NCBI RefSeq assembly: GCF_022374895.2
Contig: NZ_CP092423.2
Location: 4,650,001-4,714,000 of the forward strand
Direction of reading: 5' to 3'
DNA: 64,000 bases
Origin: Mycobacterium lentiflavum
GTDB lineage: Bacteria > Actinomycetota > Actinomycetes > Mycobacteriales > Mycobacteriaceae
Shown: one piece after another, positions 1-11,307 of the stretch
How the letters are laid out: each line of letters opens with the position of its first letter
How positions within the stretch are numbered: position 1 is the first letter of the stretch
Made by a program: the position numbers and the translations under genes
The notes under the pieces: generated by a model
Databases searched by the model: none
What the model was told of the DNA's origin: nothing
Seen by the model: the letters and a program-made list of their open reading frames with translations, nothing else

Positions 1-393
1 CGCTCGCGCCTGTCTCGGGTCTCGCGACGCCGGGTGGCGATCGCGCTGGGTGTGCTGGTTCTGGCGGCCGGCATCGGCATCGCGAGCGTCGGCTATCAAC
101 GGCTGGGAACCAGCGCTGTCTCGGGTTCGCTGGCCGGTTACCAGGTGGTCGACAACGAAACGGCGTCAGTCACGATCAGCGTGACGCGATCCGATCCGTC
201 GCGGCCGGTGGACTGCATCGTGCGGGTCCGCGCAAAGGACGGCAGCGAGACGGGCCGCCGCGAGGTCCTGGTCGGGCCGTCCGCGCAGGCCACGGTGCAA
301 GTCACGACGACCGTGAAATCGTCACAACCGCCGGCGATGGCGGACATTTACGGATGCGGCACCGACGTGCCCGGCTACCTGCGCGCGGCCTGA
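1..393 (+). CDS. DUF4307 membrane-anchored protein (Rv1081c-like), 5' end outside window
   Basis: The frame is open from base 1 (reading RSRLSRVSRRR before the first GTG at 34) and ends with TGA at 393. The true start is therefore probably upstream and the gene is cut by the window edge. The visible part has one hydrophobic helix (about AIALGVLVLAAGIGIASVGY) followed by a short extracytoplasmic domain with two cysteines (in DCIVRV and YGCGTD). This is the arrangement of the DUF4307 family, single-pass actinobacterial proteins of unknown function. It lies directly upstream of greA in the same orientation, as Rv1081c does in M. tuberculosis. No biochemical role can be assigned. Confidence 0.75.
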   Translation, partial: RSRLSRVSRRRVAIALGVLVLAAGIGIASVGYQRLGTSAVSGSLAGYQVVDNETASVTISVTRSDPSRPVDCIVRVRAKDGSETGRREVLVGPSAQATVQVTTTVKSSQPPAMADIYGCGTDVPGYLRAA

Positions 394-607
394 CCACTCA
401 CAAAGGTGAAGCTCAAATGACGTCATCGGCTGTTTCCACAGTGGTAACATGGATGAATGCACGGTTCCTCCCGGGACCGTGTATTGCTGCATTAGCGGCC
501 GTGAGCCCAACGGCACGGCGGCAAGGGGCGGGACACAGACACTCCCTTTACCGGAGTTCAGAAACTCACGCGGTTACGCGGAGAAATACGACGAGGAGCA
601 CGACAAG

Positions 608-1102
608 ATGACGGACACTCAGGTGACCTGGCTGACCCAGGAATCACATGACCGGCTGAAGGCTGAGCTCGATCAGTTGATCGCGAACCGTCCCGTCATC
701 GCCGCGGAAATCAACGACCGCCGCGAGGAAGGCGACCTGCGGGAGAACGGCGGCTACCACGCCGCCCGCGAAGAGCAGGGTCAGCAGGAGGCGCGCATTC
801 GCCAGCTCCAGGACCTGCTTAACAACGCCAAGGTCGGCGAGGCGCCCAAGCAGTCCGGCATCGCGCTGCCCGGATCGGTGGTCAAGGTCTACTACGACGG
901 CGACAAGTCCGACACGGAGACCTTCTTGATCGCCACCCGCCAGGAGGGCGTCAAGGAAGGCAAGCTCGAGGTGTACTCACCCAAGTCGCCCTTGGGTGAG
1001 GCCCTGATCGACGCCAAGGTCGGCGAGACGCGCACCTACACCGTGCCCAACGGCAACACCGTCAAGGTCACGCTGGTCAGCGCCGAGCCGTATCACGACT
1101 AA
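608..1102 (+). CDS. greA: Transcription elongation factor GreA
   Basis: 164 residues, the usual mycobacterial length. GreA enters the RNA polymerase secondary channel and stimulates cleavage of backtracked RNA. Residues 1 to about 78 form the antiparallel coiled coil, with the acidic tip at EGDLREN (D43, E46). The C-terminal half is the FKBP-like domain, ending in VTLVSAEPYHD. The ATG at 608 is chosen because an open frame continuing upstream lacks family similarity, the length matches, and a purine-rich GAGGAG stretch lies about 10 bases before it. The 214-base gap to the preceding gene should hold its promoter. It converges on metB with only 12 bases between the stop codons. Confidence 0.97.
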   Translation: MTDTQVTWLTQESHDRLKAELDQLIANRPVIAAEINDRREEGDLRENGGYHAAREEQGQQEARIRQLQDLLNNAKVGEAPKQSGIALPGSVVKVYYDGDKSDTETFLIATRQEGVKEGKLEVYSPKSPLGEALIDAKVGETRTYTVPNGNTVKVTLVSAEPYHD

Positions 1103-1114
1103 TTCTGCTGCGAA

Positions 1115-2281
1115 CTAACCGAGGGCTTGTTCGAGGTCGGCCAGCAGGTCGTTGACGTCCTCGATACCCACCGACAGCCGAACCAGGTCATCGGGAACTT
1201 CCAATTGCGAACCGGCCGTTGAGGCGTGCGTCATCGCGCTCGGGTGCTCGATGAGCGACTCGACCCCACCCAGTGACTCGGCCAGGATGAACACTCCGGT
1301 GGCGGCACAGAGCTTTTCGGCCGCCGCCCGGCCGCCGCGCATGCGCACCGACACCATGCCGCCGAAGCCTGACATCTGCCGCGCGGCGACGTCGTGCCCG
1401 GGATGGGTGGGCAGGCCTGGATAGAGCACCGCGCTCACCGACGGGTGCCCGGCGAGGAATTCCGCTACGGCCGAAGCGTTTTCGCTGTGCCGCTGCATCC
1501 GAAGCACCAACGTCTTGAGGCCGCGCATCGTCAGGTAGGAGTCGAACGGGCCCGGCACCGCGCCGGCCCCGTTCTGCAGAAAACCGAAGGCGTCGTCGAG
1601 CGCCTTGTCGTTGGTGACCAATGCACCACCCACCACATCGGAGTGCCCGCCGATGTACTTGGTCGTCGAGTGCAGTACTACGTCGGCTCCCAGCGTCAAC
1701 GCCTGCTGCAGCGCGGGCGAGGCAAAGGTGCTGTCCACCAACACTTTTGCCGAATGCTGCTGGCCGATTTCGGCGATGGCCGCGATATCGGCGATGGACA
1801 GCAACGGATTCGTCGGTGTTTCCACCCAGATCAGCCGGGTCCGCGGCGTGATCGCGGCTGCCACGGCGTCGAGGTCGGACAGCGCCGCCGGTGTGTATCC
1901 GACATTCCACTGCGAGAAGACCTTGTCGATCAAGCGGAAGGTGCCGCCGTAGGCGTCATTTGGGATGACCAGATGATCGCCGGGCCGCAGCATGGCGCGC
2001 AGGGCACAGTCGGTGGCGGCCATGCCGGAGCTGAACGCTCGCCCGAAGGCACCGCCTTCGACGGCCGCCAAGGAGGCTTCCAGCGCGGCGCGGGTCGGGT
2101 TGCCGGTGCGCGCATACTCGAACCCGCCGCGCAGACCGCCGACGCCGTCCTGGGCGAACGTGCTGCTGGCATAGATCGGAGCGTTCACTGCCCCGGTCGC
2201 GGGATCCGGGCGGTAGCCGGCGTGGATGGCTTTGGTGGCCAGTCCCTTGATTGCGTGGTGTCCGCTTCGGTTTTCGCTCAT
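1115..2281 (-). CDS. metB: Cystathionine gamma-synthase
   Basis: 388 residues, PLP-dependent fold type I. It condenses an activated homoserine ester with cysteine to give cystathionine (transsulfuration, methionine synthesis). The PLP-binding lysine is in the STTKYIGGHSD motif (K208). The substrate and cofactor motifs EYARTGNPT, SSGMAA and SLGGVESLIEHP are all present. An in-frame ATG two codons upstream (2287) is possible, but the inner ATG gives the expected length and better spacing to an AGG. Together with cbs two genes upstream it forms a cysteine/homocysteine interconversion cluster on the minus strand. Confidence 0.95.
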   Translation of the reverse strand: MSENRSGHHAIKGLATKAIHAGYRPDPATGAVNAPIYASSTFAQDGVGGLRGGFEYARTGNPTRAALEASLAAVEGGAFGRAFSSGMAATDCALRAMLRPGDHLVIPNDAYGGTFRLIDKVFSQWNVGYTPAALSDLDAVAAAITPRTRLIWVETPTNPLLSIADIAAIAEIGQQHSAKVLVDSTFASPALQQALTLGADVVLHSTTKYIGGHSDVVGGALVTNDKALDDAFGFLQNGAGAVPGPFDSYLTMRGLKTLVLRMQRHSENASAVAEFLAGHPSVSAVLYPGLPTHPGHDVAARQMSGFGGMVSVRMRGGRAAAEKLCAATGVFILAESLGGVESLIEHPSAMTHASTAGSQLEVPDDLVRLSVGIEDVNDLLADLEQALG

Positions 2282-2320
2282 CGCCATTCAGCCTAATGAG
2301 CGCCGGCTCGGCCTGACCCG

Positions 2321-3001
2321 TCAGATCGGCAGGACCACCGTCGTCAGGATCTTGTCGGCGATGGTCTGGCGTTTGGCATCCCACAGCGGGAACAGGAATC
2401 CGATGAAGCAGATGACGGCGTCGACGAAGTGGGCGAGGTCGCGCACCACGGACATCCCGAAGCCGATCGGCGCTCCGGTGGTCTCGCTGACCACCTTGAT
2501 CTTCATCACGGTCTTGCCAAGGCTCGAGCCGGTGGTGCCCTGGCGGTAGCCCCGGTTCCAGAGCCAGTACGCCAAGCCCGCCAGCGTCGCCAACCACTGC
2601 GCCAGCTGGCCGATCGTCGAGGGCTGGCTCACGCAGTACTGGCTGACGTCGTACTGGGTGATGTCGGTGACGCAGGACGACTGTTGGGTGGCGTACATGA
2701 TCCCGGTGCCGATGCCCTGCACGATCGCGTACGGCAGGTAGTCGATCAGCAGCGCCAGCACCCGGGTGAGCCACGGCGTGTACGAGTCCGGCGGCAGCGC
2801 CCGGACCGCCGGTCCGGGCGGCGGCGGGGCGTATCCAGCACCGGACGGCGGAGGGGGTGGCGGGTAACCGCCGTCGGGCGGCGGAGGCGGCGGCGGGTAG
2901 GAACCACCCTGAGCCGAGGAAGCAGGTTCGTACCCGCCAGAGGCCGGTTCATAGCCACCGGCTGGTTCAGGCGGCGAAGAGGGCGGCGGCTGATCGGTCA
3001 T
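2321..3001 (-). CDS. pra: Proline-rich antigen Pra homologue, RDD-family membrane protein
   Basis: 226 residues. The first ~85 are low-complexity: a duplicated GGYEPAS motif followed by long proline runs separated by GGY. The rest is an RDD domain with about three hydrophobic segments (YLPYAIVQGIGTGIMYA, LAQWLATLAGLAYWLWN, FVDAVICFIGFLFPLWD). The M. tuberculosis homologue (Rv1078) is a known T-cell antigen; its molecular job is unsettled. The start MTDQPPPSS at 3001 is preferred over a longer frame because the upstream residues look non-coding. It lies between cbs (87-base gap) and metB. Confidence 0.9.
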   Translation of the reverse strand: MTDQPPPSSPPEPAGGYEPASGGYEPASSAQGGSYPPPPPPPDGGYPPPPPPSGAGYAPPPPGPAVRALPPDSYTPWLTRVLALLIDYLPYAIVQGIGTGIMYATQQSSCVTDITQYDVSQYCVSQPSTIGQLAQWLATLAGLAYWLWNRGYRQGTTGSSLGKTVMKIKVVSETTGAPIGFGMSVVRDLAHFVDAVICFIGFLFPLWDAKRQTIADKILTTVVLPI

Positions 3002-3088
3002 GGTGCAACCTTCCACTGCGGTTAGCTGAACTAGCCGCATTACAGTACCTGAGAAGCCGCCTGTCGCGGAGGCTGCGGACACTCGTCG

Positions 3089-4507
<1,419 letters not shown>

Positions 4508-4586
4508 GCGCTTATCGTCTCAGGCGTTTTCTGGCCGCGCACACCCGCTCTCGGTGCAATAGGGGCGGCCGTACGATGCCGAACGA

Positions 4587-5654
4587 CTAGCCGGTGGCTT
4601 CGCGGATGTACTCCCCGATTTGGCGCAGCGAACGCACGGCCTCGGGCACCAGCGGCGCGGCCAGCTGGAAGTCGTGAACCTGGCCGGGCCAGACCCGTAC
4701 CTCGGCCGGGACCCCAACGGCCGCAAGCCGGCTCGCCGCTAACCGCGCGTCGTACAGCAGCACCTCGGATCCCGACACATGGATCAGCGTGCGCGGAAGC
4801 CCGGGCTTGATGTGCTCAAGGGGTTCGTAGATCTCCTCGGCCTTGCCGTCGACGATGTTCTTCTCCGCCGCGCTAGCAACCAATTCGACGAGCGCATCGA
4901 ATGCCTTGGCCCCGAACATCGCATCGGTCTTGATATTGGGATGCGTTTGCTTATATTCCTTTGCCAGTTGCAGTAGAGGCGAGATCGCCACCAGCGCCGC
5001 CGGCTCCTCGCCTTCGTCCTGCAGCTGTTGCGCGAGCGTCAGCGCGAGATAGCCGCCCGCGGAGTCGCCGGCGAGAACGATCTGGTCCGGCTGGTAGCCG
5101 CGCCGCCGTAGCCAGCGGTATGCGTCGTGACAGTCCTGCACCGCCATCCCGATCGAATGCTTGGGCAACAGCCGGTAGTTGACCACCAGGACGGGCGAGT
5201 CAGCAAACTTCGAGATCGATTCGACCACCCGGCCATGAGAGTTTGCTCCGCAGGTCAAAAACGCACCGCCGTGGAAGTAGAGCACCACCCGCCGGGTGCC
5301 GTCCGCGGGCAGCACTCCCGGAGCTCGGACCAGCTGAGCCGACGCATTGGGCAACTTCACAGTGTTTCGCACGGTGGCCGACACCGGTAGCACCGCTTTG
5401 GCCACAAGATCTATCAGACCCCACGGCCAGGGCAACGTGGGCGCGTAGCTGCCGGCCGTCAGAATCGGCCGGATTGTCACGCGTGATGCAAGCGTGGCTA
5501 CTCGTCCCTGGACGCTGGGGCCGGATTCGAGGACCTCTACCGGTGCGCCGTCACTGATAGCGAATTTGCGTGCCTCGGCCCTGCGTGACTTCAGCAGGTC
5601 ACGAAGGTGGGCGGCATTCCGGGGTGCACCGGAAACCTTGCTGGGTGCGGTCAT
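4587..5654 (-). CDS. lipU: Alpha/beta-hydrolase esterase, hormone-sensitive-lipase family (LipU-like)
   Basis: 355 residues. The HSL-family oxyanion motif HGGA is at 128-131, the nucleophile S198 is in GDSAGG, and the catalytic His is in GQVHDF (~327). The acid residue should lie in the SEVLLYD stretch near 296-302. ATG 5654 is chosen because AGGAG precedes it by about 9 bases; an upstream ATG at 5708 has no comparable site. It is longer than the ~297 residues I recall for M. tuberculosis LipU, mostly at the N-terminus, which lacks an obvious signal peptide. The substrate is probably a short- to medium-chain ester. It is divergent from the GDSL esterase gene. Confidence 0.88.
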   Translation of the reverse strand: MTAPSKVSGAPRNAAHLRDLLKSRRAEARKFAISDGAPVEVLESGPSVQGRVATLASRVTIRPILTAGSYAPTLPWPWGLIDLVAKAVLPVSATVRNTVKLPNASAQLVRAPGVLPADGTRRVVLYFHGGAFLTCGANSHGRVVESISKFADSPVLVVNYRLLPKHSIGMAVQDCHDAYRWLRRRGYQPDQIVLAGDSAGGYLALTLAQQLQDEGEEPAALVAISPLLQLAKEYKQTHPNIKTDAMFGAKAFDALVELVASAAEKNIVDGKAEEIYEPLEHIKPGLPRTLIHVSGSEVLLYDARLAASRLAAVGVPAEVRVWPGQVHDFQLAAPLVPEAVRSLRQIGEYIREATG

Positions 5655-5884
5655 GCTCGACACTCCTACGCCTTTGTAGTGCGATACAGCATGTGACGAG
5701 CAAGCCAAGCGCCCAGTTCAAATCGTGCGCCGAGTCGTTCAGCCAACCCGTTAAACTTAGCTTCGCAGGCATTTCTTAAAGGAACGTTTGAAGAGTCTGA
5801 TTTGATACCACATCTGATTCACAACGTGACCGCTTTGTTTGTCGGCCGTCCGCGCAAACACGACAGCCGATCTAAAATGATCCC

Positions 5885-6844
5885 GTGACCGTGCGGGTGC
5901 CACGTCTTTCGACAATCGCCCTGGCCACGGCGGGCGCAGTCGCCTCGACAGGTACGGCCTATCTGGGCGCGCGAAACCTGCTGGTCGGCCAGGCGACGCA
6001 CGCGCGCACGGTGATCCCCCGGGCCTGGGACATCCCGCCGCGCGCCGACGGCGTGTACAGCCCGGGCGGCGGACCGGTGGAACGGTGGCAGCGCGGCATG
6101 TCCGCGGACATGCACCTGATGATCTTCGGCGACTCGACCGCCACCGGGTACGGCTGCGCGAGCGCCGAGGAAGTGCCGGGTGTGCTGATCGCGCGCGGCC
6201 TCGCCGAGCAGACGGGCAAGCGTATTCGGTTGAGCACCAAGGCCATTGTCGGCGCGACCTCAAAGGGCGTCAGCGGGCAGGTCGATGCGATGTTCGTCGC
6301 CGGGTCACCGCCGGACGCGGCCGTGATGATGATCGGCGCCAACGACGTCACCGCCCTGAACGGCATCAGCCAGTCCGCGCGACGACTGGGCCGTACGGTG
6401 CGCAAGCTGAGTTCGCGTGGCGCCGTGGTGATCGTCGGGACCTGCCCGGATCTTGGCGTGATCTCCGCGATCCCTCAGCCGCTGCGATCGTTGGCGCACG
6501 CACGGACGCGACAGCTGGCCCGTGCGCAGACTGCGGCGGTGCGATCCGCCGGTGGGGTGCCGGTGCCGCTGGCCAACCTGCTGGCTCCCCAATTCCGGGC
6601 GACGCCGGAACTGATGTTCTCCGCCGACGGGTTTCACCCCTCGCCGACGGCGTACGCGCTGGCCGCCGCGCAGCTGCTGGTCGCGCTCTGCGATGCGCTG
6701 GGCGAAGAGATCGAGGGCCCGGTGCTCAACCTGGCCGCGCGCGCCGAGACACCCATGATTAGCGGCGGCCACACCCCGCTGAGCGCCATGTCGCGGCTGT
6801 GGCGGCGCCCGTCGCCCAGCGAGGCCGCCCCGTCGTCGAACTGA
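5885..6844 (+). CDS. SGNH/GDSL-family esterase, N-terminally anchored (Rv1075c-like)
   Basis: 319 residues. An N-terminal hydrophobic segment (STIALATAGAVASTGTAYLGA) serves as signal or anchor. The SGNH blocks follow: nucleophile in FGDSTATGYG (~S82), GANDVT (block III Asn), and a C-terminal DGFHPS carrying the catalytic Asp and His. The family hydrolyses esters at or outside the membrane; M. tuberculosis Rv1075c is reported as a GDSL esterase. Translation starts at GTG 5885 after an AT-rich 230-base divergent promoter region shared with lipU. The C-terminal ~40 residues (PMISGGH onward) lie beyond the catalytic domain and look disordered. Confidence 0.88.
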   Translation: MTVRVPRLSTIALATAGAVASTGTAYLGARNLLVGQATHARTVIPRAWDIPPRADGVYSPGGGPVERWQRGMSADMHLMIFGDSTATGYGCASAEEVPGVLIARGLAEQTGKRIRLSTKAIVGATSKGVSGQVDAMFVAGSPPDAAVMMIGANDVTALNGISQSARRLGRTVRKLSSRGAVVIVGTCPDLGVISAIPQPLRSLAHARTRQLARAQTAAVRSAGGVPVPLANLLAPQFRATPELMFSADGFHPSPTAYALAAAQLLVALCDALGEEIEGPVLNLAARAETPMISGGHTPLSAMSRLWRRPSPSEAAPSSN

Positions 6845-6937
6845 CGAATCGGCACCGACTAGATTTGCCTCTAGCCCGTCGGGGTGGGTGTGCCACCCGT
6901 TTTTTCACGCGAGCGAAGCATCTTGGAGGGAACTGTC

Positions 6938-8155
<1,218 letters not shown>

Positions 8156-8193
8156 CTCTTTTCGACCGTTGCGTGTGCGTCCTGGGCGGCGAA

Positions 8194-8242
8194 TGTGCGC
8201 CCAGGGCGCCGACACGCCGGGTCACCCCGCCCTAGGCGCACA
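8194..8242. repeat. Palindromic repeat, copy A (convergent-gap hairpin family)
   Basis: The arms at 8194-8208 and 8228-8242 are complementary at 14 of 15 positions. The loop contains CGACACGCCGGG, also found in the copy near 45.1 kb. It lies between the converging fadA3 and Bax-inhibitor-like genes. The RNA from either strand can fold into a long GC-rich hairpin. Confidence 0.75.
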
Positions 8243-8295
8243 CCCGACGCGGCGGAGCAGCCGGCCGATGCGGCGCAGCAGGAACTTCCGCTACG

Positions 8296-8331
8296 AAAAA
8301 GCCGGCCTGCCCGAAGGCAAGCCGGCTTTTT
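8296..8331. terminator. Bidirectional intrinsic terminator
   Basis: A GC stem GCCGGC/GCCGGC is flanked by AAAAA on the left and TTTTTT on the right, with an inner TGCC/GGCA extension closing on CGAA. Read from either strand it gives a hairpin followed by a U run. This is a textbook rho-independent terminator and rare in this clarity in mycobacteria. It serves fadA3 (plus) and the 281-codon membrane protein gene (minus). Confidence 0.9.
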
Positions 8332-8343
8332 TCCGGAGAGTAG

Positions 8344-9189
8344 CTAATCGTTCTGCAGGTAACTGAGCAGACGCAGGATCTCCAGGTACAGCCAGACCAG
8401 CGTCACGGTCAGGCCGAGCGCGATGCCCCACGCCGCCTTCTCGGGAGCTCCGGCGCGGATCATCTGGTCGGCCGCGTCGAAGTCGATCAAGAAGCTGAAC
8501 GCGGCGATGCCGATCACGACCAGCGAGAACAGGATCGCCAGCGGTCCACCGCTGCGCAGACCCAGACCCGTTCCGCCACCGACACCGAACATGCCGAGCA
8601 CCAGGTTGCCGATCATCAGGGCCAGCGCACCGAACATCGCGCCGACCACCCAGCGAGTGAATTTCGGGGTCACCCGGATGGCGCCGGTCTTGTAGACGAC
8701 GAGCATCCCGAAGAACACCCCGAAGGTACCCAGGACCGCCTCACCGATCAGCGCGCCCGCGTTGACGTGTGAGACCTGGAAGTTGGCGAAGACAAACGAG
8801 ACCGCACCGAGGAACAGGCCCTCGAGGACGGCGTAGCTGAGCACGATCCCGGGGTTGTCCTGCTTACGGCCGAACGTCGCGATCATCACGAGCACGAAAC
8901 CGCCCAGCGCGCCGATCAGGGTCAGCGGCAGCGCCAGGGCGAAGTTGTTGGTCACCAGGAAGTAGGAGACGATCGCCGAGACAGTCAGCACGCCGAGCGT
9001 GATGCCGGTCTTGGTGACGACGTCGTCGATGGTCACCGGGCGGGTGGCCTTGGCCTCCTGGTACGGAGCCGTGTAGGGGTCAGTTTGGTAGTACCCCTGC
9101 TGCATCTGGGCCGCTCCAGTGCCGAATTGCGCATATCCGCCACTCTGCTTGGGCAGCGAACGAAATACCGGGTTGCTGGTCTCCCGCAC
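8344..9189 (-). CDS. Bax inhibitor-1/YccA-family integral membrane protein (Rv1072-like)
   Basis: 281 residues. A soluble, Gln/Tyr-rich N-terminus of ~60 residues is followed by seven hydrophobic helices, from ITLGVLTVSAIVSYFLV to LGLTVTLVWLYLEILRLL. The conserved acidic segment FSFLIDFDAADQMI precedes the last helix, where the family keeps its pore-controlling Asp pair. Bacterial relatives act as pH-sensitive Ca2+ leak channels or stability factors; the mycobacterial role is unknown. It is divergent from echA9, with a 260-base shared upstream region. Confidence 0.87.
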   Translation of the reverse strand: MRETSNPVFRSLPKQSGGYAQFGTGAAQMQQGYYQTDPYTAPYQEAKATRPVTIDDVVTKTGITLGVLTVSAIVSYFLVTNNFALALPLTLIGALGGFVLVMIATFGRKQDNPGIVLSYAVLEGLFLGAVSFVFANFQVSHVNAGALIGEAVLGTFGVFFGMLVVYKTGAIRVTPKFTRWVVGAMFGALALMIGNLVLGMFGVGGGTGLGLRSGGPLAILFSLVVIGIAAFSFLIDFDAADQMIRAGAPEKAAWGIALGLTVTLVWLYLEILRLLSYLQND

Positions 9190-9449
9190 CGTCGGATCCT
9201 CTCTTAAGACTGTGGCTCGAGCCGTGCGAACACTTGCTCAACGATCAGTCGCCTTCCCAAGTTCCCAACGGAACCGGTGTGCTCAGGGTATATCCGGGCT
9301 GGGTGGACTGTCGTCGGCTCAAACATAATCCTTACCCGCGGGCATCGCGTCGGTTGTCACGATCTAGATTGCTGGTCAAGGCCCAGAAGTCATCGCGGCG
9401 ACACCCGGGGCACAGATTGCGACCAGCAAACACACTGAGAGGCGACGGC

Positions 9450-10499
9450 GTGACCGAAGGCGCGACCGAGGATTCCGACGAGATTTTGGCCCGTGTCGAC
9501 AATGGCGTCGGCCTGATCACGCTCAACCGCCCCAAGGCAATCAACTCGCTGAACCAGACGATGGTCGACGTGTTGAGCCCCCTGCTGGCGCGCTGGGAAA
9601 ACGACGATGCGGTGCGCGCGGTGGTGCTGTCCGGGGCCGGTGAGCGCGGGTTGTGCGCCGGCGGCGACGTGGTCGCGGTCTATCACAGCGCCCGCAAGGA
9701 TGGCGTCGAGGTACGGAAATTCTGGCGCGACGAGTATCTGCTCAACGGTCAGATCGGCCGGTTCGCCAAGCCGTACGTGGCGTTGATGGACGGCATCGTG
9801 ATGGGCGGCGGGGTCGGCGTCAGCGCGCACGGCAGCGTGCGCGTGGTCACCGAAACCTCGAAGGTGGCAATGCCGGAGGTGGGCATCGGGTTCATTCCCG
9901 ACGTCGGCGGGGCGTTTCTGCTGTCCCGGGCGCCCGGAGCCCTCGGTCTGTACGCCGCGCTGACCGGCGCACCGTTTTCCGGGGCCGACGCGATCGCGCT
10001 GGGCTTCGCCGACCACTACGTCCCCCACGACCAGCTCGGGGCGCTGCGCCAGGCGATCGTCGACGACAGCGTCGAGAGCGCACTGGCCGCGCACGCAGTT
10101 GAGCCGCCACCGAGTGATCTTGTCGCGCAACGTCATTGGATCGACGAATGCTTTGCCGGCGACACCGTCGAGGACATCATCGCGGCGCTGCGCCGTCATG
10201 ACGCCGAGCCGGCGCGCGACGCCGCCGACCTGATCGGCACCCGATCCCCCATCGCAGTGTCGGTGACACTGGAGGCGGTGCGCCGCGCCGCGAAGATGGA
10301 AACGCTGGAAGATGTTCTGGTCCAGGACTATCGAGTGTCGTCGGCCTCGGCGCGCTCCCACGATCTGGTGGAAGGAATTCGGGCGCAGATCATCGACAAG
10401 GATCGCAATCCGAAGTGGTCGCCGCCGGACTTCGCCGAGGTCCGCGCGGCCGATGTCGAGGCGTACTTCGCGCCGGTCGACGACGACTTGAGTTTCTAG
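9450..10499 (+). CDS. echA9: Enoyl-CoA hydratase/3-hydroxyisobutyryl-CoA hydrolase family protein EchA9
   Basis: 349 residues, longer than simple crotonases and typical of the HIBYL-CoA hydrolase (ECH_2) type. The oxyanion-hole segments are GERGLCAGGDVVAVY and DGIVMGGGVGVSAHG, followed by MPEVGIGFIPDVGGAFLLSR. The C-terminal lid ends in DRNPKWSPPDFAEV, a segment characteristic of HIBCH-like proteins. A hydrolase role in valine catabolism is thus more likely than hydration. The GTG at 9450 (VTEGATEDS) is chosen by family alignment. Only 13 bases separate it from echA8, so co-transcription is expected. Confidence 0.9.
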   Translation: MTEGATEDSDEILARVDNGVGLITLNRPKAINSLNQTMVDVLSPLLARWENDDAVRAVVLSGAGERGLCAGGDVVAVYHSARKDGVEVRKFWRDEYLLNGQIGRFAKPYVALMDGIVMGGGVGVSAHGSVRVVTETSKVAMPEVGIGFIPDVGGAFLLSRAPGALGLYAALTGAPFSGADAIALGFADHYVPHDQLGALRQAIVDDSVESALAAHAVEPPPSDLVAQRHWIDECFAGDTVEDIIAALRRHDAEPARDAADLIGTRSPIAVSVTLEAVRRAAKMETLEDVLVQDYRVSSASARSHDLVEGIRAQIIDKDRNPKWSPPDFAEVRAADVEAYFAPVDDDLSF

Positions 10500-10512
10500 A
10501 AAGGCGATTTGG

Positions 10513-11298
10513 ATGAGCCAGACAACATACGAAACCATCGTGGTCGAGCGCGACGAACGGGTCGGGACCATCACGTTGAACCGGCCGAAGGCGCTCAACG
10601 CGCTCAACAGTCAGGTGATGAACGAAGTCACTAGCGCGGCAACAGAATTCGACAACGATCCGGGCATCGGCGCGATCATCATCACCGGTGCGGGCGGCAA
10701 GGCCTTCGCCGCGGGCGCCGACATCAAGGAGATGGCCGGGCTGAGCTTCGCCGACGCGTTCGGCTCCGACTTCTTCGCCACCTGGGGCAAGCTGTCCGCC
10801 GTGCGCACCCCGACGATCGCCGCGGTGGCCGGCTACGCGCTCGGCGGCGGCTGCGAGTTGGCGATGATGTGCGACCTGCTGATCGCGGCCGACAATGCGA
10901 AATTCGGCCAACCCGAGATCAAACTCGGTGTACTGCCGGGTATGGGCGGTTCGCAGCGCCTCACCCGCGCCATCGGCAAGGCGAAGGCGATGGACCTGAT
11001 CCTGACCGGTCGCACCATCGGCGCCGAAGAAGCCGAACGCAGCGGCCTGGTGTCGCGAGTGGTGCCGGCCGACGACCTGCTGAGCGAGGCCAAGGCCGTC
11101 GCCACCACGATTTCGCAGATGTCGCTGTCGGCGTCGCGGATGGCCAAAGAGGCCGTCAACCGCGCGTTCGAGTCCACCCTGGCCGAGGGACTTCTCTACG
11201 AACGCAGGCTGTTCCATTCCGCCTTCGCGACCGAAGACCAGTCCGAGGGGATGGCGGCATTCGTCGAGAAACGGGACCCTCACTTCACACATCGCTAA
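10513..11298 (+). CDS. echA8: Enoyl-CoA hydratase EchA8
   Basis: 261 residues, classical crotonase. The two catalytic glutamates are E115 (GGGCELAMMCD) and E135 (QPEIKLGVLPG), and the oxyanion loops are KAFAAGADIKEM and the GGG turn. It hydrates trans-2-enoyl-CoA in beta-oxidation. ATG 10513 sits after GAAAGG. It lies between echA9 (13-base gap) and the alpha/beta-hydrolase gene, whose GTG starts 10 bases after this stop; the three probably form one operon. Confidence 0.95.
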   Translation: MSQTTYETIVVERDERVGTITLNRPKALNALNSQVMNEVTSAATEFDNDPGIGAIIITGAGGKAFAAGADIKEMAGLSFADAFGSDFFATWGKLSAVRTPTIAAVAGYALGGGCELAMMCDLLIAADNAKFGQPEIKLGVLPGMGGSQRLTRAIGKAKAMDLILTGRTIGAEEAERSGLVSRVVPADDLLSEAKAVATTISQMSLSASRMAKEAVNRAFESTLAEGLLYERRLFHSAFATEDQSEGMAAFVEKRDPHFTHR

Positions 11299-11307
11299 GA
11301 TGCTCTC

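Noticed and set aside
2790..2990. Repetitive proline-codon stretch in pra considered as a tandem repeat or CRISPR-like array
   Set aside because: The repetition follows the protein pattern GGYEPAS and Pro runs in one frame; there are no spacers of constant length.
5760..5800. GGAACG stretch before the GDSL esterase considered as a SigE/SigH -35 element
   Set aside because: No matching GTT -10 element at 16-18 bases; composition alone explains it.
9390..10607. Minus-strand frame opposite echA9
   Set aside because: Antisense to a well-supported crotonase gene, no ribosome site, no recognisable domain.
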